From an uncultured Lachnospiraceae bacterium (GTDB lineage: Bacteria > Bacillota > Clostridia > Lachnospirales > Lachnospiraceae): a DNA stretch of 64,000 nt. Positions 53,673 to 62,888 of this stretch are shown piece by piece. Both the position numbers and the translations under genes were made by a program. Position 1 is the first letter of the stretch. Each line of letters begins with the position of its first letter. The stretch is taken from the NCBI GenBank assembly GCA_910579685.1, contig CAJTVN010000016.1:38875-102874 (forward strand). The letters are read 5' to 3'. Under the pieces are notes generated by a model. That model saw only the letters and a list, made by a program, of their open reading frames with translations. It searched no databases and was not told where the DNA came from.

Positions 53673-53727
53673 TGGATGCTTGTGATTCGGGCGGCTTCCT
53701 GCCGTCCGTGATCCGGAGAGAGACATT

Positions 53728-55125
53728 ATGCTGTTTTCGAGTATTTCATTTTTATATTATTTTCTGCCTCTGACGCTGGTTTTGTATTTTCTGGCTCCTA
53801 AGAGAGGAAAAAATGCGGTTCTCCTGCTGGCAAGCCTGATATTTTACGGGTGGGGAGAGCCGAAATACGTTCTGCTGATGGGGCTTTCCATTCTGCTGGG
53901 ATACGGATTCGGACTATTCGTGGAAAAATACAGGGAAAGAAAGGCCGGTAAGGTTATCTGCGGGATTTCCGCAGGCATCAGCCTTTCTTTCCTCTTGTGT
54001 TTTAAGTATGCGGATTTTTTTATCGGAAATTTTAATGCGGTGACAGGGCTGGGACTGCCGCTTTGGCGCCTTGCCCTGCCAATCGGCATCAGCTTCTATA
54101 CCTTTCAGATCATAAGCTACACGGTGGATGTGTACCGGGGACAGGCTGCGCAGAGGAATCTGATCCATCTGGCGGCCTATGTGGCTATGTTCCCGCAGCT
54201 GATTGCCGGACCCATCGTGCGTTATTGTGACATTGCGGAGCAATTGACAAAAAGAAAGCATTCCTTTCACGGAGCGGCCCTGGGAATCCGCCGTTTTGTG
54301 ATTGGGCTTGGGAAGAAAATCCTGATCGCAAACCAGTTAGGAGAGCTGTGTGCGGTCTTTCGGGCCTCTCAGGAAAAGTCCGTGCTGTTCTACTGGCTGT
54401 ATGCGGTTTCCTTTGCCCTGCATATCTACTTTGACTTTTCCGGCTACAGCGACATGGCTGTCGGGCTTGGCAGGATGTTTGGGTTTCAATTTCCGGAGAA
54501 CTTTAATTATCCCTATATTTCCGCAAGTATCACGGAATTCTGGCGCAGATGGCATATCTCCCTCGGCACCTGGTTTCGGGACTACGTCTATATCCCTCTC
54601 GGGGGAAACCGCAGGGGCCGGGGAAGACAGCTTGTAAATATCCTGATCGTGTGGATGCTGACCGGGTTCTGGCACGGGGCGGCCTGGAACTTTATTCTGT
54701 GGGGGCTTATTTTCGCATTTCTTTTGACCGTGGAAAAGCTCTGGCTCCTTACGCTGTTGGAAAAGAGCCGTTTTCTGTCCCATGCCTATACTCTGTTTTT
54801 TGTCATGATAAGCTTTGTGATCTTCAACGGGGAGAGCCTTGAACAGGCGTTTTCCGATCTGGCAGGCCTTGCGGGAGCGGGAGGGATTCCCCTCGTCTCG
54901 GCCGAGGCTCTGTACTGTCTCCGCAGCTTCGCCGTTGTCCTTGTGGCCGGAGTGATCGGGGCTGCGCCCGCAGTTCGCTCTCTGGCAGGAAAAATCGCAC
55001 AAAAGCCGGCAGGCGGAAGGCTCTTGAACCTCCTGGAGCCCGTGGTGCTGGCAGGACTGCTGCTTGTTATGACGGCTTATCTGGTGGACGGATCCTTTAA
55101 TCCGTTTTTGTATTTTCGATTTTAG
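53728..55125 (+). CDS. MBOAT-family O-acyltransferase (AlgI/DltB-like)
   Basis: This 465-residue membrane acyltransferase has about ten helices. The typical start (MLFSSISFLYYFLPLTLVLYF) and the conserved histidine region (FWHGAAWNFILWGL) near residue 310 are present. MBOAT proteins move acyl groups, usually acetyl, across the membrane to cell-surface glycans. With the DHHW protein 12 bases downstream it forms an AlgI/AlgJ-like pair for acetylation of a polysaccharide or teichoic acid. The start ATG is 55 bases after the DUF4358 gene; GGAGAGAG precedes it. Confidence 0.92.
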   Translation: MLFSSISFLYYFLPLTLVLYFLAPKRGKNAVLLLASLIFYGWGEPKYVLLMGLSILLGYGFGLFVEKYRERKAGKVICGISAGISLSFLLCFKYADFFIGNFNAVTGLGLPLWRLALPIGISFYTFQIISYTVDVYRGQAAQRNLIHLAAYVAMFPQLIAGPIVRYCDIAEQLTKRKHSFHGAALGIRRFVIGLGKKILIANQLGELCAVFRASQEKSVLFYWLYAVSFALHIYFDFSGYSDMAVGLGRMFGFQFPENFNYPYISASITEFWRRWHISLGTWFRDYVYIPLGGNRRGRGRQLVNILIVWMLTGFWHGAAWNFILWGLIFAFLLTVEKLWLLTLLEKSRFLSHAYTLFFVMISFVIFNGESLEQAFSDLAGLAGAGGIPLVSAEALYCLRSFAVVLVAGVIGAAPAVRSLAGKIAQKPAGGRLLNLLEPVVLAGLLLVMTAYLVDGSFNPFLYFRF

Positions 55126-55137
55126 GGAGGCTGGCTT

Positions 55138-56235
55138 ATGGATATGAAAAAGAAAGATATCATACTTTGTGTCACATTTGCCCTGCTGCTTGTAGGAGGG
55201 CTTGTGCTTTGCCTGTTTCTGCCCAAAAGCTCGTATTCTGACAGTGAACGGCGGATGCTTTCACCCATGCCGGAGCTGTCGGCGGAAAATGTGTGGAGCG
55301 GCCGCTTCATGTCTGACTTTGAGGGGCATGCGGCGGATGCCTTCCCCTTCCGGGAGTCCTTCCGGAGATTGAAAGCAATGACGGCGCTTAAGGTTTTTGC
55401 CCGGCAGGATAATAACGGGATCTATGTGTCAGAAGGATTTCTTGCCTCCATGGAGTATCCCATGAATGAGGATTCTCTGGTGAGGGCGGCCGGGAGATTC
55501 CGCTATATCTGTGAGAAATATCTGACGGATGAAAACAAGGTTTATCTCTCCGTTATCCCGGATAAGAACTGCTTTCTGGCGAGAGAGAGCGGCCATCCGT
55601 CCATGGATTATGGTGTATTCGAAAAACGGATGGAGGAGCTTGCGGATTTCGCGGAGTATATCCCGGTCTCGGATTTGCTGGAGAGGGGCGACTACTACAG
55701 AACCGATACCCACTGGCGGCAGGAAAGAATCACGGATGTGGCGCAGCGCCTCCTGCAGGCCATGGGGGCGGCGGCTTCACAGGATTATGAAATCCATACG
55801 CTGGATCGGGATTTCTACGGCGTTTACCATGGGCAGGCGGCGCTTCCCCTTGCAGCGGACAGCCTGCAGTATGTGACGGGAGACGCCATCCTCGGCTGTC
55901 AGGTTCATGACTGGCAGAATAACCGCAGGATACCGGTCTACGACATGGAAAAGGCGGCGGGACGTGATCCCTACGAAATGTTTCTGTCAGGTTCCCTGTC
56001 TCTTATTACCATGGAGAACCCCGGTGCCGGGACAGATAAAAAGCTTGTCCTGTTCCGGGATTCCTTCGGCTCAAGCATCGCCCCGCTGTTAATCTGCGGC
56101 TATTCGCAGATCACCCTGGCAGACATCCGCTATATCCAGCCGGATTTATTGAGCCGTTTTATTGATTTTCAAAACTGTGACGTGCTGTTTCTGTACAGCA
56201 CCCTGGTGTTGAATCACAGCGATACGCTGCGGTAA
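55138..56235 (+). CDS. DHHW-family (AlgX/AlgJ-like) extracytoplasmic acetylation protein
   Basis: A 365-residue protein with one N-terminal membrane anchor (ILCVTFALLLVGGLVLCLFL) and an SGNH-like extracytoplasmic domain. The motif YRTDTHW gives the D-x-H pair and LFRDSFGSS the nucleophile serine of the family. It would take the acyl group delivered by the MBOAT protein and pass it to a surface polymer. Its stop lies three bases from the end of the converging FMN-binding protein gene. Confidence 0.85.
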   Translation: MDMKKKDIILCVTFALLLVGGLVLCLFLPKSSYSDSERRMLSPMPELSAENVWSGRFMSDFEGHAADAFPFRESFRRLKAMTALKVFARQDNNGIYVSEGFLASMEYPMNEDSLVRAAGRFRYICEKYLTDENKVYLSVIPDKNCFLARESGHPSMDYGVFEKRMEELADFAEYIPVSDLLERGDYYRTDTHWRQERITDVAQRLLQAMGAAASQDYEIHTLDRDFYGVYHGQAALPLAADSLQYVTGDAILGCQVHDWQNNRRIPVYDMEKAAGRDPYEMFLSGSLSLITMENPGAGTDKKLVLFRDSFGSSIAPLLICGYSQITLADIRYIQPDLLSRFIDFQNCDVLFLYSTLVLNHSDTLR

Positions 56236-56237
56236 TC

Positions 56238-56666
56238 TCATGCTTCAAAGGTAATCTCATATCTTTTGCCCTGTGAGAAGAGAATCCCGTCCTTTAAGCG
56301 GATACGGAGGATGCAGGTATTCTCATCGCCAAAATCGTTGTGCCCGTTGTCGATCCACTCCGCAAAGGCCTCTCTCAGCTTTGCAGCCATAGGCGCATTT
56401 TCCGGCTTGCCGAAATATCCCAGATTTTCCGCTGTGCCGTGTGCGGTAAACCAGTCCCCGGCAATAGCCACAAGGGGATTTTCCGCAATCTGTCTCATTT
56501 TGCAGGAAAGTGCGTAGGTGATCACATAAAAAGCCTTATCCTCGTAGAAAGCGTTCACGTTTCGCACATGGGGAACGTTGTCCTGTGCAGTGGCAAGTGC
56601 GATCACGTTGTCCTTTCCAAAACGTTCCTTCATGATTTGTTCGGTTTCCTTGTTTAGTTTTTCCAT
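56238..56666 (-). CDS. Pyridoxamine 5'-phosphate oxidase-like FMN-binding protein
   Basis: A 142-residue split-barrel protein of the PNPOx-like class (NVIALATAQDNVPHVRNVNAFYEDKAFYVIT; PLVAIAGDWFTAHGTAENLG). Such small proteins bind FMN or F420 and reduce or sense small molecules. GGAGG lies before ATG 56666. It is the last of three leftward genes with split-barrel folds (with 56693 and 57317), which points to a shared flavin-related role. Confidence 0.88.
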   Translation of the reverse strand: MEKLNKETEQIMKERFGKDNVIALATAQDNVPHVRNVNAFYEDKAFYVITYALSCKMRQIAENPLVAIAGDWFTAHGTAENLGYFGKPENAPMAAKLREAFAEWIDNGHNDFGDENTCILRIRLKDGILFSQGKRYEITFEA

Positions 56667-56692
56667 TCCTTTATCCTCCTGGCAGATGTTAT

Positions 56693-57259
56693 TTAAGTTT
56701 CTTTCCGATAAAAATCCCCGATCGCACCCAGGTATTTTCCGATGGAATGATAATTCCCTGAGTAGATGATGGGGTCGAAAGCCGTAAGGTCAATCCCCCG
56801 GGTATCCACGTCAATCCGCTCATCCACCTGTACGTTTCGGATCCGGCAGAAAAAAGTATCGGATTGTCCCGTGGTGACGGTCTGAGCGACCTCGCATTCG
56901 CAGACCCAGGGACTTTGATCAAGTGTGGGAGCCTCCACGCATTCCGCCCTGGAAAAGTCATAGGGAAGGGCGTCCTTTCGCCCCTTTTTCCCTGAGATCT
57001 GGCCAAAATAATCAACCAGGGTGATCATTTGGCTGGTGGCAAGGTTCATGCAGAATTGTCCGGTGCGCTGTACGTTCTGTTTGGTTTTCTTTGTGCCGTA
57101 CATGCTGATGACGATCAGATAGTCGTAATCCTTCTCACAGGTTTTGCTCACCCAAGTGATGGGAGCAAAGTCAGGAGAACCGTCCTCATTGTAGGTTCCG
57201 ATCAGGAAGGTGGGCTGTACGATCATTTCGTGGCGGGTTCCGATTGATTTTCTTTTCAT
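56693..57259 (-). CDS. Flavin reductase-like protein
   Basis: A 188-residue FMN-binding flavin reductase-like barrel (PTFLIGTYNEDGSPDFAPITWVS; MYGTKKTKQNVQRTGQFCMNL; DPIIYSGNYHSIGKYLGAIGDFY). It would use NAD(P)H to reduce flavin or a related electron acceptor. AAAGGAG is upstream of ATG 57259. It is separated from the PNPOx-like gene by 26 bases. Confidence 0.88.
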   Translation of the reverse strand: MKRKSIGTRHEMIVQPTFLIGTYNEDGSPDFAPITWVSKTCEKDYDYLIVISMYGTKKTKQNVQRTGQFCMNLATSQMITLVDYFGQISGKKGRKDALPYDFSRAECVEAPTLDQSPWVCECEVAQTVTTGQSDTFFCRIRNVQVDERIDVDTRGIDLTAFDPIIYSGNYHSIGKYLGAIGDFYRKET

Positions 57260-57316
57260 AGAATAGTCATGCTCCTTTCAAAGAGATTTTTCGTGTGCAT
57301 TTGCTGAGGCAGTCTG

Positions 57317-57925
57317 TTATTTGATGGATGCAGTCTCGATTGCCAGTCTGAAAATCACAAAATAGATTTCGTCCTGGTTCGTATACTCCTGCCGGATCAT
57401 GGGGTATAAATCCAGGATGGCCTCCCGGATTTCATGGGAGCTTTCCTCCTGCGCCCGTGCGCTGATGCGGATCCACATGCGGGTATACAGATTGTAGCTG
57501 GAAAGCTCTGCGAAAGGGGTGGAGGTCAGATCCTCATAGACGTTTTTCCGCTTGTCCGTCACAAGAAACAGTGCCTTGCCGTCCGAGTAGATCATTCCCA
57601 TAGGCCGAAGATGCGGTTTTCCCGCAGAAATCGTGGCCAGGAAAAAGTACCCGCATTCCCGGATAAACTGAAAACAGTCATCAGCGGAGGGCTCCCTGTG
57701 CCTTTCTCCCTGCGCCGGGTCTTCTTCAAGCTCGTCGTTTAACAGAAAGTCAATGCTGCATTCCAGAAGCCGGCTTAACCGGATCAGCTTTTCCGTCTCG
57801 GGAAAGGCCGCATTCAACTCCCACCGGGAGACCGACTGCCGGGAAACCTTCAGAATTTCGGCAAGATGATCCTGTGTGATGCCCTTTCTTTTTCGCAGAG
57901 CGGCCAGTTTTTCTCCTGTGGTCAT
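57317..57925 (-). CDS. XRE helix-turn-helix fused to PNPOx-like FMN-binding domain
   Basis: A 202-residue two-domain protein. Residues 1-65 are a Cro/C1-type DNA-binding domain (KLAALRKRKGITQDHLAEILKVSRQSVSRWELNAAFPETEKLIRLSRLLECSIDFLL). Residues 80-200 are a split-barrel FMN-binding domain (GYFFLATISAGKPHLRPMGMIYSDGKALFLVTDKRKNVYEDLTSTPFAELSSYN). This looks like a one-component flavin or redox sensor that controls the two FMN-protein genes beside it. AAGGAGAAG lies before ATG 57925. Confidence 0.88.
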   Translation of the reverse strand: MTTGEKLAALRKRKGITQDHLAEILKVSRQSVSRWELNAAFPETEKLIRLSRLLECSIDFLLNDELEEDPAQGERHREPSADDCFQFIRECGYFFLATISAGKPHLRPMGMIYSDGKALFLVTDKRKNVYEDLTSTPFAELSSYNLYTRMWIRISARAQEESSHEIREAILDLYPMIRQEYTNQDEIYFVIFRLAIETASIK

Positions 57926-58438
57926 AGTGATCTTCTCCTTTCGTGCGGGTGTCTACTTAAAATATTGTAAAGCCTGCGCTGCAAAAGGGGAAGTCCTTTG
58001 CAGGTGCTGTGTGTAACGTTTGGGGTGCGCGGTTGTTTCCTTCACCGAAAACGGATTCGCCCTGTTTTGGACTTTTATCAAATTGATAAATGGGTATTTG
58101 CTACTCACTTAGCTTAATTCGATCAATTCCTAAGATATTACGAGAACAAATATACATAGAATCATTTAAAATATAAACTTATCGGTTTGTACTGGAGAAA
58201 ATTATATCAGGCTCAATTACGAAAAACAATCTCTGTTCCATTTTAACGGCAAAACCGTCTGCACTACTGCGGTTGCTGCCGGTAGGATTTGGGATGGCTC
58301 TGCCCCTGGGCCCCGGCCTCGCCCTATCCTAAGGCTTACGTCACGAAAAACCGGAGCTTTGCACATGGCCATGCGGGCAGTCCGCACTCGGCGCAGGAAA
58401 ACAACTGTATATGGGGGATGGAGGTGCGCACCTTTCTC
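57926..58438. other. Intergenic stretch without a supported gene
   Basis: The left half is AT-rich; 58280-58440 is G+C-rich (GGATGGCTCTGCCCCTGGGC...) with a short open frame whose translation has the proline/histidine bias of a non-coding sequence. I see no RNA gene or long repeat. ACGGCAAAACCGT near 58244 is a small hairpin. Confidence 0.5.
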
Positions 58439-58948
58439 TTAGGAAGGGGATGGTATTTCAAAAATCCTGCTGCTTGGAGGGTTATAGGTAAACAGCAGAA
58501 AGCAGACCAGAAGAAGGAATACGATGGCGCCCAGTAAACGGGTGAAGGGTTTCAGTCTGCAGGATACGGTGAACCCATAGGAAAGCCGGAAGGCGGCAAG
58601 GATGCCAAGCAGGAAGGTCCCGATATCCAGAAACAGCAGATCTTTTCCAAGGATTGCGGTATAAGCATAGTAAAGGGCGGGAATCAGAAAGGTTCCCGCT
58701 AAGAGCCCAAAGAACAGGGAGGATGCGATGCAGGGATATTCTTCCCTCAGCCTGAAAATCATGAACAGTGCGTACAGCAGCATGGGAAAAAACAATAATT
58801 TCATGTGCTCCCATACGGATTCGTTGACCGGCGTTACAAATCCCGCAATGCGGCTGTTTCCGGACCAGTCATAGAAAAAGTGGGAAAGGGTGCCTGTAAT
58901 GATGACAAATAGGATTCCGATTATGGTATCGGTTTTTAACTGTTTCAT
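58439..58948 (-). CDS. Small integral membrane protein, DUF6512-like
   Basis: A 169-residue protein with about five hydrophobic helices. A conserved FFYDWSGNSRIAGFVTPVNESVWEHMKLLFFPMLL block near the N-terminus matches the DUF6512 pattern, whose function is unknown. GTACTTCCTAT-type context before ATG 58948 is weak. It has no obvious partner. Confidence 0.75.
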   Translation of the reverse strand: MKQLKTDTIIGILFVIITGTLSHFFYDWSGNSRIAGFVTPVNESVWEHMKLLFFPMLLYALFMIFRLREEYPCIASSLFFGLLAGTFLIPALYYAYTAILGKDLLFLDIGTFLLGILAAFRLSYGFTVSCRLKPFTRLLGAIVFLLLVCFLLFTYNPPSSRIFEIPSPS

Positions 58949-59012
58949 AGGAAGTACCTCATGAAGAGTATATGCATTTTATGGGGCAATTAATCTTCCG
59001 GGGATTCTTTTC

Positions 59013-59041
59013 TTTCAATAGTCCGTCCGCTATGGTATGAT
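59013..59041 (+). promoter_or_regulatory. Possible promoter of the second GH51 gene
   Basis: TTTCAA (59013-59018) and TATGAT (59036-59041) are 17 bases apart, about 110 bases before the ATG. The -35 is poor, so this is tentative. Confidence 0.4.
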
Positions 59042-59152
59042 ATTTGTGACAGGATGGTCGGGAAGAGCGGCACGGGACGCTCTGAAAAATGAAAGAATCT
59101 GGCAGATCCTGCTTACACTGGTGCCAAGAGCGAATTCAGGGAGGAAAAACGT

Positions 59153-60664
59153 ATGAAGCTTCACGTAAATGCCAGAAGAACGATCGGTAAAAGAAGCCCT
59201 ATGCTGTACGGACATTTCATCGAACATTTTCACAGACAGATTTATGATGGAATTTATGATCCGGGGAATCCTTTGTCGGACGAGGACGGATTCCGCAGCG
59301 ACATCATAGAGGCGATGCGGCGGATCAGGGTTCCGGTTATGCGCTGGCCGGGCGGATGCTTTGTCTCATCCTATCATTGGAAGGATGCGGTGGGAGCAAA
59401 GAGGCAGCCTTTTTTCGACAAGGCCTGGCGTGTGGAAGACCCGAATACCTTCGGGACGGACGAATACATCCGTCTGTGCAGGAAGATTGGCTGTGAGCCC
59501 TATATCTGCACGAATGCGGGAACCGGAACGCCGGAGGAGATGAGCGACTGGGTCGAGTACTGCAATCTGGAAACCGAGGGAAAGTACGCAAAGTGGAGGA
59601 TTGAAAACGGCCATGCGCAGCCATACCATGTAAAATACTGGAGTATCGGAAACGAAAACTACGGCAGTTGGGAGATCGGAGCGAAGAGCTCTGAGGAATG
59701 GTGGAGGCTTGTAAAAGAATCTGCCAAAATGATCAGGCATGTTTCCCCGGACGCAGAGCTGTCAGCGGCGGCGCTCCCGGACATTGACTGGACCATGACT
59801 CTGCTCAAAAACTGCGGGCAATATCTTGACTGGATCTCCCTTCACGGATACTGGGACATGGTTCCGGAAAAAAACGAGCTGGCGTCCTATGAGCAGTGTA
59901 TGGCATATACACGGCAGGTGGACCGGGCGGTCATGGATGTGAGAGGACTGCTCACGGCCCTGCATCTGGAAAAGAAGATAAAAATTGCCTTTGACGAATG
60001 GAATCTGCGCAGCTGGCACCACCCCAATGTACATACGATTCAGCAGGGCGTTGGAAAGGAAAGTTATCTGGCGCCAAGGGATAAAAATGATGATAATTCC
60101 TCCTACACAATGGCGGATGCGGTCTTTTCGGCATGCTTTTTAAATGCCATGAACCGAAACTGCGATATGGTAGGGATGGCGAACTTTGCACCGATTTTGA
60201 ACACCAGGGGATGCATTTACAGCCATAAGGAAGGTATCGTGCTAAGAAGCACCTATCATGTGTTTGACCTGTATGTAAATTATATGGGAGACATCGTGTT
60301 GGATTCCTGGAACGAGGGACAGGAGCGGCGGCTTAAGGTGATAAGCAAGGATGGGAAAGAAGTGGATACGCAGACGCTTGATATCCTTGCAACACAGAGG
60401 TCAGACGACGGAACGATTTCCATTGCCGTTGTGAACAAGGATCCGGGCACGGAGCAGAGGCTGCAGATCCGCCTGAACGGGATGCAAGAAGGCTCCTATA
60501 ACGTAAGGGAGTATCGAATCGCCGGCAAAACCACGGATTCCTATAACGACGTTGACAGAAATGAGGTATTTATCGAGACACTTCCCGCAAAGCGGTCCGG
60601 AAACGGTTATGAGGCAGTCCTGCCGCCGCATTCTGTCAATGTGATTGCATTTTCGGAAATGTGA
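59153..60664 (+). CDS. Alpha-L-arabinofuranosidase, GH51 (second copy)
   Basis: A 503-residue cytoplasmic GH51 enzyme. It has LYGHFIEHFHRQIYDGIYDP at the start, acid/base E168 (GNENYGSW), nucleophile E282 (FDEWNLRSW) and the C-terminal beta-sandwich (LPPHSVNVIAFSEM). It is closer to the classical bacterial intracellular type than the copy at 2301 and shares only the family motifs, so the two are not recent duplicates. It stands alone, without transporter genes. GGGAGG lies before the ATG. Confidence 0.95.
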   Translation: MKLHVNARRTIGKRSPMLYGHFIEHFHRQIYDGIYDPGNPLSDEDGFRSDIIEAMRRIRVPVMRWPGGCFVSSYHWKDAVGAKRQPFFDKAWRVEDPNTFGTDEYIRLCRKIGCEPYICTNAGTGTPEEMSDWVEYCNLETEGKYAKWRIENGHAQPYHVKYWSIGNENYGSWEIGAKSSEEWWRLVKESAKMIRHVSPDAELSAAALPDIDWTMTLLKNCGQYLDWISLHGYWDMVPEKNELASYEQCMAYTRQVDRAVMDVRGLLTALHLEKKIKIAFDEWNLRSWHHPNVHTIQQGVGKESYLAPRDKNDDNSSYTMADAVFSACFLNAMNRNCDMVGMANFAPILNTRGCIYSHKEGIVLRSTYHVFDLYVNYMGDIVLDSWNEGQERRLKVISKDGKEVDTQTLDILATQRSDDGTISIAVVNKDPGTEQRLQIRLNGMQEGSYNVREYRIAGKTTDSYNDVDRNEVFIETLPAKRSGNGYEAVLPPHSVNVIAFSEM

Positions 60665-60672
60665 CTGAAATT

Positions 60673-61233
60673 TCAGAAGCAGGATAGAAGGATTCCCAAG
60701 ACACCGGCTCCGATCATCACATAGATGGGATTGATTTTCCATTTCCGCAGTACCAGAAAGCCTGCGGCAAAAATGAAAACAGACTTGTAGTTGATGCCGC
60801 ACAGATCCCCGGGCAATGACCGCTGACCGAAAAAGGACAGGATGATGAGGGAGATTCCCGCTGAGGCGATCATAGCGACGACCGCTGGACGCAGACCCGT
60901 AAGGATCCCCTGTACCACATCCAGCCCCCGGAAGTGGTAATAGACGTAGGCCAGCGCCATAACGATGATGCAGGAAGGCAGGATGCAGCCCAGGGTGGCA
61001 ACGATTGCCCCGGAAAGCCCGGCTATCTGAATTCCGACAAAAGTTGCCGTGTTGACGGCGATGGGGCCGGGTGTCATTTCCGCAATGGTCATGATGTCCG
61101 CAAACTGTGTCATGGTCAGCCATGAGTGGACATCAACCACCTGATGCTGAATCAAAGGCATGGCGGCATAGCCGCCGCCGATGCTGAATAGACCGATCTG
61201 AAAGAAACTCCAAAATAATTCCGTATAAATCAT
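60673..61233 (-). CDS. Chromate transporter subunit (ChrA half), second gene
   Basis: A 186-residue membrane protein of the short-chain chromate transporter family, with the signature FSIGGGYAAMPLIQHQVVD and MTPGPIAVNTATFVG. Short-chain members work in pairs, and the other half is encoded directly upstream with a four-base overlap. The substrate may be chromate, sulfate or another oxyanion. It ends nine bases from the converging GH51 gene. Confidence 0.9.
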   Translation of the reverse strand: MIYTELFWSFFQIGLFSIGGGYAAMPLIQHQVVDVHSWLTMTQFADIMTIAEMTPGPIAVNTATFVGIQIAGLSGAIVATLGCILPSCIIVMALAYVYYHFRGLDVVQGILTGLRPAVVAMIASAGISLIILSFFGQRSLPGDLCGINYKSVFIFAAGFLVLRKWKINPIYVMIGAGVLGILLSCF

Positions 61234-61796
61234 GTTCGATTCCTCCCTGTCCGCTCCCGCAAGAGGGTGTCAACAGCCCCGATCACACCGCAGGCCAGAA
61301 GAACTAATATGATATTGAGATTCAAAAAGCGGACGGCGGCAAAGGAAGAAAGAAGGACGATAACCGGTAAGAGACGGTCCTGTTTCAGGATTCCCCTTAT
61401 CATTGTGACCACCACGTCGCAGATAACGGCCGCAACCCCCGCCAGCATTCCGGCCATTGCCAGATTGACTATGGCATTGTCCCGGAAGGCGGCGTAAAAA
61501 AACGAGATCACGGAAATGATAATCAGGGGCGGGAGAACGGTGCCCAGAACTGCGGTAAGCGCCCCGGGAATTTTGGCTGCCTGGTATCCGATCAGGATAG
61601 AGGCGTTTACGGCTATGGCGCCCGGTGAGGACTGTGCGATTGCGGTCAGATCCAGCATCTCCTGCTCGTCAATCCATTTCAGCTCATCCACAAAGCGCTT
61701 GCGCATGAGTGGAATGATGACAAACCCACCGCCGAAGGTACAGGCGCTGAGGCGGAAGGTTTCTCCAAACAGCCGGATATAGAGATGTTTTTTCAT
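61230..61796 (-). CDS. Chromate transporter subunit (ChrA half), first gene
   Basis: The 188-residue partner half, with TFGGGFVIIPLMRKRFVDEL and AIAQSSPGAIAVNASILIGYQ. I place the start at ATG 61796, which overlaps the stop of the upstream LUD-domain gene as ATGA. The longer frame runs 60 bases into that gene and lacks a ribosome binding site. Confidence 0.9.
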   Translation of the reverse strand: MKKHLYIRLFGETFRLSACTFGGGFVIIPLMRKRFVDELKWIDEQEMLDLTAIAQSSPGAIAVNASILIGYQAAKIPGALTAVLGTVLPPLIIISVISFFYAAFRDNAIVNLAMAGMLAGVAAVICDVVVTMIRGILKQDRLLPVIVLLSSFAAVRFLNLNIILVLLACGVIGAVDTLLRERTGRNRT

Positions 61797-62395
61797 AGGC
61801 CCAGCTCCTCGTTGACCAGCAGAACTTCGGCTTCCATTCCGGACATGGGCTCCCATAAGGTTACCATTCCACGGCAGATGCGGTCCGTACTTTTGCAGTC
61901 ATAGCACATGTCACAGCGTATGGCGCAGGGGGTTTTCCGGTTAAGCTCTCTGGCGCGCCTGGGGGCGGCGATATTTCTGGCACGCCATACGGCCTGCTCA
62001 CAGGTATCCGTTAGTTTGTTACGGCCGATCACAAAATAGATTTTTTTATGGCCGAAGAGCATGGAGGAAAGACGGTTTCCCACGCCGTCGATACTGATCA
62101 TTTCCCCTGTCCTGGCAATCGCATTCACGCTGGTCAGATAAACGTCCGTGGTCATGGCTTCTCTTCTTGCCAGATCCGCATCCTGTTTCCAGTGCCAGAA
62201 AACTGTGTTGTGGGTAAGGAGCTTCTCGTAGATGCCGATTTTGTGGATTGTGGAGGAACCGCCGATCCCTACCGTCTGCCCGTCAATCTCCGCATTCAGA
62301 TATTCGCAGGCGTCTCTGCCCGTTTCAAAGACCGTGGCCGTATATCCGCTGCTTCGCAATATGCGGGCTGTATCGTTTAATATTTGTGTCATCAT
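61793..62395 (-). CDS. LUD-domain protein (lactate utilisation LutC-like)
   Basis: A 200-residue LUD/DUF1121 protein (TVGIGGSSTIHKIGIYEKL; TSVNAIARTGEMISIDGVGNRLSSMLFGHKKIYFVIGRNKL) with a C-terminal cysteine group (CAIRCDMCYDCKSTDRIC) that could bind a metal or cluster. Related proteins work in lactate oxidation or electron transfer. GGAGGG sits before ATG 62395, with a second ATG at 62392. It is coupled to the chromate transporter pair by a four-base overlap, an unusual partner. Confidence 0.85.
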   Translation of the reverse strand: MMTQILNDTARILRSSGYTATVFETGRDACEYLNAEIDGQTVGIGGSSTIHKIGIYEKLLTHNTVFWHWKQDADLARREAMTTDVYLTSVNAIARTGEMISIDGVGNRLSSMLFGHKKIYFVIGRNKLTDTCEQAVWRARNIAAPRRARELNRKTPCAIRCDMCYDCKSTDRICRGMVTLWEPMSGMEAEVLLVNEELGL

Positions 62396-62675
62396 GGTTC
62401 CCTCCGGATTTGACTTTGTTTCTATCTTATCAGTGAGAGGATATGATGTCAATTGGCTGTTAAAGGGAGGACGTAGAGGTGTCCTGTTCCTATGAAGTCA
62501 GGGAAGACGACCGGAGCGCACAGTGATGGGGAACCACCAAAATCTACTCCGAAGAGGAAGACGGAGAGATAAAAATTGTCAGCAGTTCAAGCACATACTG
62601 AAACTGAGGAATATAATTGCATTAAATGCCAAAAGCCGGGACAGGAGCCTGGCAGGCAGGAAAGGAAGAGAGAAT
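62396..62675. other. Intergenic stretch, possible gene remnant
   Basis: No supported gene. A frame around 62480-62600 reads like a fragment of an acidic protein but has two stops. It separates the leftward LUD gene from the rightward NifX-like gene. Confidence 0.4.
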
Positions 62676-62888
62676 ATGAAGATAGCAGTTACTTATGAAA
62701 ACGGAGAGGTATTCCCGCACTTTGGGCATACGAAGCAGTTTAAGATTTATGAGACTGCGGATGGAAAGATTACAGGCGAACAGATTGCAGATACCGCTGG
62801 AAGCGGTCATGGGGCTCTTGCGGGAATGTTGTCCGCATATAAGGTGGATGCGCTGATCTGCGGCGGAATTGGCGCTGGGATCACGTAA
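62676..62888 (+). pseudogene. NifX/NifB-type (dinitrogenase FeMo-cofactor family) protein, 3' truncated
   Basis: The 70 residues are a good start of this small family (MKIAVTYENGEVFPHFGHTKQFKIYE...ALICGGIGAGIT), but the frame stops where relatives continue with about 45 more residues (GGGAQNALAEAGI-type). It is probably a truncated gene. GGAAAGGAAG lies before ATG 62676. The break coincides with the change to the AT-rich sequence that leads to the lantibiotic-type ABC genes. Confidence 0.7.

Noticed and set aside
58289..58537. Small plus-strand open frame of 82 codons
   Set aside because: It is poor in typical codons, has no ribosome binding site and overlaps the end of the DUF6512-like gene on the other strand.
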